NCBI GenBank assembly: GCA_964570205.1
Contig: CAZMXI010000034.1
Span: 1 to 32,158 of the forward strand
Source of the DNA: CAZMXI01 sp964570205
Lineage (GTDB): Bacteria; Planctomycetota; Phycisphaerae; Tepidisphaerales; Tepidisphaeraceae
Direction of reading: 5' to 3'
DNA length: 32,158 nt
Shown here: positions 1-8,136 of the stretch, in pieces
Layout of the letters: each line of letters starts with the position of its first letter
Position numbering within the stretch: the first letter of the stretch is position 1
Program-made: the position numbers and the translations under genes
The notes under the pieces: generated by a model
The model's database searches: none
What the model was told of the DNA's origin: nothing
What the model saw: only the letters and a program-made list of their open reading frames with translations

Positions 1-12
1 CCTCCTTCCCTG

Positions 13-53
13 GGTGGCGTGGAATGCCGAGAGGTCCACGCCACCTTTCTTAT
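13..53 (+). terminator. Strong rho-independent-type terminator, rightward
   Basis: An 11-bp perfect inverted repeat (left arm GGTGGCGTGGA at 13-23, right arm 35-45) closes an 11-nt loop and is followed by TTTCTTAT on the plus strand. The T-rich tail is only on the right, so it fits termination of a plus-strand transcript entering from outside the window. It could also help insulate the end of the minus-strand glycosidase operon, whose last stop codon is about 150 bp away, although the leftward tail is not T-rich. Confidence 0.75.
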
Positions 54-196
54 TGCCGCTGGCGGGGTCAAAAACGCGGTTTCAGAAATAGTTTGTGGGC
101 AGTGTTTTGGGCAGCACAGTGGACGTGCTGGTTATTCCCGACGACGACCATCCCAGGACTCTGTTGGTTCAAGAGCGGTCATGCAGTCGAGGGTGC

Positions 197-3100
197 TCAC
201 TCCAGTCGAATGACGGTGAAGGAGCAGGGCGGAGCCACATAGGTTGCCGCGCCATCCTTCATGCCGTGCCGCCAGTTCAGGTCCCTTGGGACGAGCCGGG
301 TGGGGTCCTGGCCGGTGTTGGTTTCGTGCAACAAGCCGGCAAGCATTTCGACCTTCGCCACGGGGTTGGACGGGGTAAAGCCGTTCACCTGGAGCCGGAT
401 CGGCCAGGGGCGGGAGTCCCGATTGACAACCTGAAGGACGAGCGTCTTGCCGTCGTCGCCACACGTCGCGGTCACGTTGATCGACGCGCCGGCACCCTCA
501 ATTCGGGTACTCAGCACCCGGGGCTGATGGTTGCGGGCGATCATGCGCGTGACGTAGCCGGGTGGCTGGAGCCAGACCCGGGAGGGATTGAGGAACAGCA
601 GCCCCTGGTCCCAGCCGTTGTCGTTCTGGCCATCGGGCTGGAGGCAGTTGGCCGAGAGGACCACGGGCAGCCGGCCATCCTGCATGAGCGCGACGATCAT
701 GTCGGCGTTGGCCAGGGCCCGGCGGTGATCGTGGTTGTTGGCGTTGAACTCGAAGACGACAACGCGATGCTCCGCACCGTCGGCCAGACGCTCGATAGCG
801 TCAATGAAGCTCTTGAGTGCCTGGGAGGAAGAAGAGCGGTTGGGTCCGTCGGTCCAGATGTGGACATCGAACCAGACCTCGCGGCCATTCTCCTTGGCCA
901 ATTGGAGGATCTTCTTCTGGCCGGCGAGGCTGGTGATGCCCGATGCCGCTCCTTCGATGCGCAAGGGGTCGATGATAGGCCGATCGTACGCGAAATCGCC
1001 GACGACGAGGATGATCTGCGGATCCTTCGCCCAGATCGCTTTGGCCAGTCGCGCGAACTTCTGGTAGTAGACCTCGTCGACCTTCTCTTCGTTTCCCAGT
1101 TGGATGTGGCGCAGGTTGTAGGGCGCTGGATGTCCATCGGCGACGCGGCGGCGGCCCCAGTTGCTGTCGGCCGGCCCATTGACGTACTCGATGAAGTCGA
1201 CCATGTCCTGGGGTGTTTCGTCGATGTTGAAATCGGGGATAGCCAGGAACCCGGCCGCCTCGCACAGGTTCAGGAAATCGAGGATGCCCCAGCCATTGGT
1301 GGAATAGGGATACCATGTGCCCCGATACGGCGGGCGGCGATCGCGCGGGCCGATCATCTTCTTCCAGCGATACTGGGGCGAATTGACCATGCTCCCGCCG
1401 TAGCGCAGGACGGTGATGCCCTGATCGACCAGGGCCTCTGCCACATCGCGCCGAACCGGCAGGCCCTTGAAGCGGCCCCACTCGCCGGGCTGGAGGAAGG
1501 CGTGGCCAATGATGACCGAGCCGGGCGCGAGCAGGCGGATGGCGAATCGCCCGGCCGAGTCGGCCTGATCGGGCGTGAGCTTAAACTCGTATCGTCGCCA
1601 CTCTTCGCCGCCGACGTCCAGCGTATGACGGGCATAGGTGCGCGTGCCATCGCGGCTCTCCAGTGAGACGGCCAGCTTCGCCGCCTTTTCCGTTCGTAGC
1701 CAGAGGTAACCTTCATAAGGCTTGTCCTTGACGAAGGCCATGCCCCAGCGGTTCAGACCCTGGTTCTCGATGCCCGCCTCGCCGGTGCCGCGGACGAATT
1801 CGATGCGCTGGCTCTGAGAGCCAATGAACGGGCGGTCTCTCACGATCGTTGCCTGCAACCCGGCATCGCCGGTGGTGAAATATCCCCACATGGCGCTGAG
1901 GGTCGAAGCGGGGCCGGGCACAGGCTCGAAAGGCAGGTTGACGCGCTGTTCGGCGGTCTTGACCCACAGGTTGCGGTAGCGGGCGGGGCGTTGCCAGTGG
2001 CGAAGGCCCACGGTGCCCGCCGGCAAGGGGCGGTCATCGGTCACTTGCGCCACGCGCTTACCGTCGATGAAGACCTCGATGGTCCGATCGGTCAGTTTAG
2101 CTGACAGCACGATCCAGCGGTCGGGGGCCACGTCGCAGGGCACTTCTTTCATGAGGCGGAAGTCATGTTGATGCCGGCCGAGCACCAGGAGCTTGCGGGC
2201 CGTGTCGATGGCGACTTCGTAGCCGTCGAAGTTGTCAGCGCCTGCGCCGGCCTTGGCGGTGCGGAGGATCAGGCCGCCATTGCCGCCGGCGGCGCCGGGC
2301 AGATAGACCTCCACGCCGGCCTCGCCGGCGATGAAGGGCGCTGCGGAGCTGAGCAGCTTGGGGCCGGCTCCGGCCTCGCCGTGAACCTGCCCATCGGCCA
2401 CGCGCCACTCGCCTTCGGTAGCCATGAATCCTCTCACCGGGGCCGATCGCGGCGGCTCCTGGAAGTTCTCGCCGAAGATCATCTGGCTGTAGATGCCGCC
2501 GTAGATCTGGTGGTTCACATCCTCGATGCACGCGCCGGTAAGGTAGCGGCTGATGGGCCGGCCGGGCTGGGTGGCGTCGATGCGGATTGCGACCTGGCCC
2601 GTTTCGTCTGCGGCAAGGCGGGGGAGCCATACTTGCCAAGCGGCCGGGGCGCGGTTGGCGTTGACGTAGTAAGGGATGGCGGTGATCTCAAATGGCCGGG
2701 GCGAAGCTTCGCCAGCGACCGAGGCCAGCGCCTTGGCGCGGATGGCCACGATCCCGCCGAGCTCCTGCGGGCGGACCTCTGTGCGCAGCTCAGCCTCATC
2801 GGGCAACAGGATGTTCGCCAGGCGATCGTTGTTGTCGATGGATTCAAGGCAGTAGACGATCGGGCCGCGCATCAGGGCGACGCGCCCGGTGTTGGCGAGC
2901 ACATTCGGATGAGCGAGCACGCGCTGGACCGGCATCTTCATCGCCACATGGACGATGTCGCCTTTCTTCCACGAGCGGCGGAGCCTGGCGTATCCGTTGG
3001 CAATCGACGGCGTCACGGGCTCGCCATTGAGTGACACGACAAACGCTCCATCTCGCACACGATTTGGGAGGGTGTACAGATCAATCGCATTCGCTGCTCC

Positions 3101-4603
3101 CTGGCACCACGACGGCACGCGGAGGTTGAGGTCAAACTCGGCTGGGCCGTCGCTCTCGATCGTCAGTGTGACGGCGCCGTCCCACGGGTACCGGGTGGTT
3201 TGGCGCAAAGTGACGGCGCTCGTCCCGGTCCGAGCCCGCACCAGCGACCCGGCGTACAGGTTGACATACAGACCGTGTTCGCTCGTGGCATAGATGTAGC
3301 CGGGCATCGCGCCCATGAGCTTCAGGAACATCGGCGGACAGCACGGGCACGGGTGCCATGCCCAGCGCACGCGATCCCTGCCGGCCTCCAGCGGGTTTTC
3401 GTAAAAGTAGCGATCGCCATCCAGCGACACGCCGACCAGCGCGCTGTTGTAGAGGACACGCTCCAGCTCATCGGCATAACGGCTGTCGCCGGCGTCGAGG
3501 TTCAATCGTTGATGAAAGAAGGCCGCGCCGACGGCGGCGCAGGTTTCCAGATATCCGTCGTTGGGCAGGACGTGGTCGCCGCCGAACTTCTCGTCATGGG
3601 CGATGGCCCCGAGGCCGCCAGTGACGTACATCCGCCGCGTGGCCATGTTCTGCCAGAGCCGGCGTGCGGCCAGGCGGTAGTCCTCGCGGCCGGTGACCGA
3701 CGCCAGTTCCGTCAGGCCGGTCGCCAGCAGCGTCGCTCGCACCGCGTGGCCCTCGATCGTCTCCTGTTGAAGAACGGGCTTGTGGTCCTGGTTGTATGGC
3801 CCGAAATCGCGCCGGCCCTCGTGGTTGCCTCGATTCTCCACCCAGAACCGCGCCAGGTCCAGAAAACAAGCTTCGTCGATCTTAAAGGGCAGCTTCTGCT
3901 TCAGTTCCGGCTGCTCGCGGAACAACCGACATAGCTCGACGATCGTGGCCTCCGGCAGCGCGTGGCCGGGGATGACGTTCTTTCGTGGCGGCGGGCCCAT
4001 CACCTCGCACATGTGGTTGGCCACGCGTGTGGCGACGCGCAGCAGTTCGGTCTTGCCGGTGGCACGGTAGTAGTGAATCCCCGCTTCGACAAGGCAGCCG
4101 GCGTTGTACAGGTCATGCTGCTCGCGGTCGTTGCCGCCGTTCATGCCCCAGCGGTGGTTGGGCTCCACGAGCTGAGTGTGGGTGTTGAGATAGCCATCGG
4201 GGTCCTTATCGGCCGCCGCGGCGATCCGGGCGATGTATCCGTCGATTCGCTGTTGAAGCCGCTCGTCGGGACGCTCGCGCAGGAAATCGGCCGCCCCGGT
4301 GATCATCTCGTAGACCAGGCCATCGTACCACTGCGGGCCGGCATGTGTGCCGCCCCGGCCATCGCGCACCTTGTCGAAGTTCGCAATTGCCCCGTCGCGC
4401 TCGAACTTGTCGAAGCAGTCGACGATCGTGACCCGCCGCCACACGTCACGCTTGGGCGACCAGAACGGATCGTCGATCTTCACCTGCTCGATTGCCACCG
4501 GCGCCAGCGCAGGGCCGCGATCGGCGGCGTGGGACTGAGTCGCCGCCGCGAGGAAGGTCAGCTCCGCCAGTACCGAGATGACACTGATGAATTGGCTGCG
4601 CAT
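197..4603 (-). CDS. Secreted GH127-GH51 fusion arabinofuranosidase
   Basis: This 1468-residue exported protein joins two glycosidases. After a Sec-type signal peptide (about residues 1-26) comes a GH127/DUF1680 module (about 30-650) with the family metal/nucleophile set: E353 and C355 in YLETCAAVG, and C421-C422 in CPCCPPMF. About 676-725 holds a GH51-like N-terminal signature (IEDVNHQIYGGIYSQ), interrupted by a LamG/3-keto-disaccharide-hydrolase-like sandwich (about 726-882) and a CBM4/9-like sandwich (about 895-1045). A TIM barrel follows with acid/base E1172 (QLGNEE) and nucleophile E1285 (VVFEFNANNH), then a beta C-terminal domain. Known members of these families release beta-L- and alpha-L-arabinofuranose respectively, so a dual-linkage enzyme is inferred. 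The ATG has GAGGAG 7 nt upstream. It is the last gene of the operon, 24 bp after the propeller gene. Exact substrate is unknown. Confidence 0.9.
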   Translation of the reverse strand: MRSQFISVISVLAELTFLAAATQSHAADRGPALAPVAIEQVKIDDPFWSPKRDVWRRVTIVDCFDKFERDGAIANFDKVRDGRGGTHAGPQWYDGLVYEMITGAADFLRERPDERLQQRIDGYIARIAAAADKDPDGYLNTHTQLVEPNHRWGMNGGNDREQHDLYNAGCLVEAGIHYYRATGKTELLRVATRVANHMCEVMGPPPRKNVIPGHALPEATIVELCRLFREQPELKQKLPFKIDEACFLDLARFWVENRGNHEGRRDFGPYNQDHKPVLQQETIEGHAVRATLLATGLTELASVTGREDYRLAARRLWQNMATRRMYVTGGLGAIAHDEKFGGDHVLPNDGYLETCAAVGAAFFHQRLNLDAGDSRYADELERVLYNSALVGVSLDGDRYFYENPLEAGRDRVRWAWHPCPCCPPMFLKLMGAMPGYIYATSEHGLYVNLYAGSLVRARTGTSAVTLRQTTRYPWDGAVTLTIESDGPAEFDLNLRVPSWCQGAANAIDLYTLPNRVRDGAFVVSLNGEPVTPSIANGYARLRRSWKKGDIVHVAMKMPVQRVLAHPNVLANTGRVALMRGPIVYCLESIDNNDRLANILLPDEAELRTEVRPQELGGIVAIRAKALASVAGEASPRPFEITAIPYYVNANRAPAAWQVWLPRLAADETGQVAIRIDATQPGRPISRYLTGACIEDVNHQIYGGIYSQMIFGENFQEPPRSAPVRGFMATEGEWRVADGQVHGEAGAGPKLLSSAAPFIAGEAGVEVYLPGAAGGNGGLILRTAKAGAGADNFDGYEVAIDTARKLLVLGRHQHDFRLMKEVPCDVAPDRWIVLSAKLTDRTIEVFIDGKRVAQVTDDRPLPAGTVGLRHWQRPARYRNLWVKTAEQRVNLPFEPVPGPASTLSAMWGYFTTGDAGLQATIVRDRPFIGSQSQRIEFVRGTGEAGIENQGLNRWGMAFVKDKPYEGYLWLRTEKAAKLAVSLESRDGTRTYARHTLDVGGEEWRRYEFKLTPDQADSAGRFAIRLLAPGSVIIGHAFLQPGEWGRFKGLPVRRDVAEALVDQGITVLRYGGSMVNSPQYRWKKMIGPRDRRPPYRGTWYPYSTNGWGILDFLNLCEAAGFLAIPDFNIDETPQDMVDFIEYVNGPADSNWGRRRVADGHPAPYNLRHIQLGNEEKVDEVYYQKFARLAKAIWAKDPQIILVVGDFAYDRPIIDPLRIEGAASGITSLAGQKKILQLAKENGREVWFDVHIWTDGPNRSSSSQALKSFIDAIERLADGAEHRVVVFEFNANNHDHRRALANADMIVALMQDGRLPVVLSANCLQPDGQNDNGWDQGLLFLNPSRVWLQPPGYVTRMIARNHQPRVLSTRIEGAGASINVTATCGDDGKTLVLQVVNRDSRPWPIRLQVNGFTPSNPVAKVEMLAGLLHETNTGQDPTRLVPRDLNWRHGMKDGAATYVAPPCSFTVIRLE

Positions 4604-4627
4604 GTGGACACTCCTCGCCGGTCTCTG

Positions 4628-5830
4628 TTACCGATTGCCTCCAACGCAATACAGGAGCTTGCCGCCTCGGATGAACATGTGCCGGCCGCTGAAGGCCGGC
4701 GTTGCGCCTGAACCACCCGGCAGCGAGTTGAATCCGGCGATGGCGCCGCGGTCACCTGGCTCGATGAGGAGGGATTCGCCGGCGTCATTGCCGACAAACA
4801 GGTGCTTGCCGGCCAGGCAAAGGCTGGAATAGATGTTGGGGCTCTCACTGCGGCCAGCGGGCGGCAATTCCAGCGTCTTCTTCAAGAGCGTCTTGCCGGT
4901 GGCGGCGTCGATGACGTACAGGATGGCGTCCCGGTTGGCTGCGTAAATCCGGCCCTCGTGCACGATCGGCGAGGCGTAGAACTCGCCGCTGAGGTCCTCG
5001 TACCAGAGCTCCTTGCCCTCGAACTGGTCGGCCGGTTGCTCGGGCAACTGCACTGCGCTGACGCTCGTGTCGATGAAGTAGACGATGTGACCCTGCACGA
5101 TCGGGCTTGTGTACATGCAACGGCCCAGGTCCGACGCAAGGATCTTGCCGTCGGCGAGGCGCACGGCATGGCCTGCGGGAGTGATGACGATGTCCACATC
5201 GCCGATGCGGGCCGGAGCGGGCGTTCCGTAGTTTGCCTCGGCGCTGTCGTTCTGCCACAGCAGTTTCCCCGTGGCCGCTTCCAGGCAGACCAGCGGGCCA
5301 AAGTGCACCAGAAGCCGCTGGCCGACCAGGACTGGCGATGCCGTCCGTCCGTACTCGGTGGTTCGCTCGACGTCAAACCAGTGGATCCAGCGCGGCTGGC
5401 CGTCCAGGCCATAGCAGGCCACGATGCCGGTGCCGAAGAAGGCCCATACCGAGCGTCCATCGCTGACGGGTGTCGGATTGGCGTCCCCGTATGGGTTGGG
5501 GCGCACGGGGTGCTTGGCCTTCAGCGCGGCCGGAAAGTCGGCGATCTTGTGGGCTCTGCGCCAGAGTTCCTTGCCGGTCTTGGCATCCAGGCAGATCAAG
5601 AAGTCCGGCTCGGCGGTGACAGTCCGGCGCGAGCCCACCACGATCGACGAGGAGGTCCCTGCGCCAACCTCTGTCTTCCACAGCACGTTTTCCTTGGGCG
5701 ACCACCTGGTCACGGGCTCGGCGGATGGATACCGCCCGCTGCCATCTCCCCGCCAGCCGACGGGAGGCTCGCCAGCGACGAGCGAGCATGCGGCCATGAG
5801 GATGAATAACGATCGCAGGACCAGCGTCAT
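4628..5830 (-). CDS. Secreted PQQ-like beta-propeller protein (400 aa)
   Basis: A BamB/PQQ-like beta-propeller made of repeated blades, visible as motifs such as CLDAKTGKELW, CLEAATGKLLW and VIDAATGKTLL. A hydrophobic leader (about residues 1-20, ending near AGEPP) predicts export. The mature protein begins with PVGWRGDGSGRYPSAEP, a signature shared with the larger propeller encoded just upstream, and the two C-termini also match (HMFIRGGKLLYCVGG against HMYLRGEEYLYCIGS), so they are paralogues. I chose the ATG at 5830 because GAAGGA lies about 8 nt upstream and the leader follows directly; the open frame runs further but overlaps the upstream gene. No PQQ-dehydrogenase catalytic residues are evident. 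It is probably a scaffold or binding protein accompanying the arabinofuranosidases; its role is inferred only from operon context. Confidence 0.85.
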   Translation of the reverse strand: MTLVLRSLFILMAACSLVAGEPPVGWRGDGSGRYPSAEPVTRWSPKENVLWKTEVGAGTSSSIVVGSRRTVTAEPDFLICLDAKTGKELWRRAHKIADFPAALKAKHPVRPNPYGDANPTPVSDGRSVWAFFGTGIVACYGLDGQPRWIHWFDVERTTEYGRTASPVLVGQRLLVHFGPLVCLEAATGKLLWQNDSAEANYGTPAPARIGDVDIVITPAGHAVRLADGKILASDLGRCMYTSPIVQGHIVYFIDTSVSAVQLPEQPADQFEGKELWYEDLSGEFYASPIVHEGRIYAANRDAILYVIDAATGKTLLKKTLELPPAGRSESPNIYSSLCLAGKHLFVGNDAGESLLIEPGDRGAIAGFNSLPGGSGATPAFSGRHMFIRGGKLLYCVGGNR

Positions 5831-5843
5831 CGGTGGTGTTCCT

Positions 5844-8135
5844 TCAGTTGCTGCCGATGCAGTAGAGGTACTCCTCGCCGCGCAGGTACATATGCGTGCC
5901 TTCGAAGAACGGCGAGGTATAGAAGCACTCCTGCCGGCAAGGGTTGCCGCCCAGGCCGGAGAGGTGGATGTTCTCGATGACGTTACGCTCAAGCTCCACA
6001 AGCCGCGTGCCGGGCTGGATGATGTGCGTGTGGCCGGCGTCGTCGGTGATGTAGATGTTCCCGCCCGCCAGCGTGGGGCTGGCGGCCACGCCGTAGAGGA
6101 AGCGGTTGTAGCGGTTATAGCCATCAAGGAACTGGCGGTAGAGCGGCTTTCCGGCGACGACATCCACCGCGGCCAGCCCGCCGCCCATCTCGACCGAATA
6201 GACCACGCCATCCACGTAGAGCGGGGACGCGACCATGAAGATGGGACCCTCCACGCGGGCGGGCATGGTGGCCTGCTTGCCATCGACAGCGACAGCGATC
6301 TGCGTTTTGGCGCCGGCCTCGACGCTTGGGGAAAGCTTCACTCCGACGAACGAGACCGGGTCCTTGAATCCGTGCCAGCGGCAGGGATTGTAGATCACGC
6401 CGTTCTCGACGATGGGCGTGAGCACGCCCCACACATCCAATGTGCTGGGGCAGACCACCGTTCCGTCGGAGGCGCGGTGGATATATCGGCTGGAAAGGAT
6501 GGCGCTGGCATCGCCGATCCGGACGATGACAGGCGAGTTGCTGCCGTGCCCCTCGTTCTGCCAGTCATCGGGGTGGTTGCGCCACAACTCCTGGCCCGTC
6601 CGCGCATCAAAAGCAACGAGGGTGCCCGTGGCGGCGTAGATCAGCTTGCCATCGACGAGATTCGGGGAGATGTGATTGCCGTGCTCCGGTGATCCCAGGG
6701 AGGGATCGTGCCTGCTCCAGATGCGCTTGCCATCCAGGTCGAAGCAGGCGATGACCTGTGCGCCCGGGCCCTTCATGCCGCCGCCGCAAACCCAGTAGAT
6801 GAACTGGCCGTCGCTGACGGGCGTGGCGTTGCTGGCCGAGACTTCGTTCTCATACATCGGCGGGTACTTCTTGCGATCGATGGAGCGGAAGGCAAGGTGC
6901 ACAGCGCGCTCGGCGTCGGATTTGGCTTTGAGCACCTTGTCCAATTCCGCCTGCTGGATAGACGAAAGGCCCTCCGGGCAGACGGAGGCGTTGATCGCCC
7001 TCACCGCGTCATCATTGAGGGTATTGAGCAGGGCGACCAACGGCTCGACTCTTTCCTTAAGCCCTGGAAGGACAGCACGCTGCTCGTCCTTCATGGCGTC
7101 ATAAGGGGTGTTGGAGCGGAGCCACAGTATTCTCCCGGTCTTCTTGTCGATGCAAAGCAGGTCGGTCATGCCCGAGCCAATATAGATGCGCTCGCCCACG
7201 ACAATGGGCTGTGACATGCTTCGGCTGGTCAACTTGGTCATCCAGGCGATGTTGACGCTCTCGTAAGAGACGGGGAGCACGGGCTCCAAGTAGGCGGCGA
7301 ATCGCCACTTGCTCACCCAGGCATTCTGCCCCTCGGGCACGGCGGCCTCACCGCTGGCGACCTTGACCAGCAGCCGGTTCCATCCCTGTTGCAGCGAGAT
7401 TCTCGCCGGCTCGCCGCGCTTGATGGGAATCACCTGGCCGTTGAGATAGACCTTGATCGCGGCGGCCGTGTAGTTGATTCGCAGCATGACCTGGGCGGCC
7501 GAGGGCGAATGAACATACGTGTGCGCGTAGGCGAGCTTGTTGTTCAGCGCGGTGGGGGGCTTGATCATGCCGCTTTCGGGCAGGTTGCCGAAGACGTACA
7601 CGAAATCGACGTTAAGATCGCCGCAGGTGCCCTCGTTGTGATAGTGCGTGCTCTGGGTGTCGATGCCGGTGCGCAGGGGCTTCCACATCGAGTTGCCGGC
7701 GCTGGCCGGCTCGACGCGGGCCTCGCCGCCAAGGAGGTCCCTGTCAATGTCCTGGGCGGGGTCTTCGACGGTGAAGGGACCAGTCACCAGCCACTGTTTG
7801 ATGGTGAAATATCGCAGCGGATGGCTGTCGCCCGCGGGTTGGCCGGAGGGCCGCTCGGCCTGATACCAAAGCTGACCGGTGATGCCTTTGACCCGGCGGC
7901 TCCACTGCATCGGCGGTTTAGCGCCGGGGAACCGGCCGGTCCAATCGCCTCGCCAGCCGACCGGACGATTGGGCGTGGGCGTGAAACCCGCTGAGCCCAG
8001 TGCCTCCGGCTCGGCTGCGGACGCGGTGTGCGGCATGAGACCGGCCGCCGCCCAAGCCAGCATGCACAGCAGTGGTGCGGCTCGCATCAGAGGCCGCAAG
8101 TTGTCACTGACGATTGCTCTCGATGCTGGTGGCAT
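5844..8135 (-). CDS. Secreted PQQ-like propeller with inserted beta-sandwich (763 aa)
   Basis: A larger paralogue of the downstream 400-residue propeller. After an export leader (hydrophobic stretch about 18-42) comes the entry signature PVGWRGDWTGRFPG (about 57-70). Instead of continuing into blades, the chain then carries about 200 residues (about 88-290) rich in beta strands with phrases typical of jelly-roll carbohydrate-binding or glycosidase accessory domains (IKVYLNGQ, QGWNRLLVKVASG). The propeller resumes at about 293 with blades such as CIDKKTGRILW and AFDARTGQELW, with a helical insertion at about 352-425. The ATG at 8135 follows GGGAG at a 7-nt distance and sits 1 nt after the stop of the GH51-type gene, so translational coupling is likely. 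A second ATG 16 codons in could also serve. No enzymatic motif was seen. Confidence 0.85.
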   Translation of the reverse strand: MPPASRAIVSDNLRPLMRAAPLLCMLAWAAAGLMPHTASAAEPEALGSAGFTPTPNRPVGWRGDWTGRFPGAKPPMQWSRRVKGITGQLWYQAERPSGQPAGDSHPLRYFTIKQWLVTGPFTVEDPAQDIDRDLLGGEARVEPASAGNSMWKPLRTGIDTQSTHYHNEGTCGDLNVDFVYVFGNLPESGMIKPPTALNNKLAYAHTYVHSPSAAQVMLRINYTAAAIKVYLNGQVIPIKRGEPARISLQQGWNRLLVKVASGEAAVPEGQNAWVSKWRFAAYLEPVLPVSYESVNIAWMTKLTSRSMSQPIVVGERIYIGSGMTDLLCIDKKTGRILWLRSNTPYDAMKDEQRAVLPGLKERVEPLVALLNTLNDDAVRAINASVCPEGLSSIQQAELDKVLKAKSDAERAVHLAFRSIDRKKYPPMYENEVSASNATPVSDGQFIYWVCGGGMKGPGAQVIACFDLDGKRIWSRHDPSLGSPEHGNHISPNLVDGKLIYAATGTLVAFDARTGQELWRNHPDDWQNEGHGSNSPVIVRIGDASAILSSRYIHRASDGTVVCPSTLDVWGVLTPIVENGVIYNPCRWHGFKDPVSFVGVKLSPSVEAGAKTQIAVAVDGKQATMPARVEGPIFMVASPLYVDGVVYSVEMGGGLAAVDVVAGKPLYRQFLDGYNRYNRFLYGVAASPTLAGGNIYITDDAGHTHIIQPGTRLVELERNVIENIHLSGLGGNPCRQECFYTSPFFEGTHMYLRGEEYLYCIGSN

Positions 8136-8136
8136 T

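Noticed and set aside
95..1666. 523-codon plus-strand open frame
   Set aside because: Antisense to the GH51-like half of the fusion glycosidase, which carries catalytic motifs; high GC keeps the opposite frame open.
5831..6283. N-terminal extension of the 400-residue propeller to 551 residues
   Set aside because: It overlaps the larger propeller gene, has biased composition, and lacks the signal peptide that begins at 5830.
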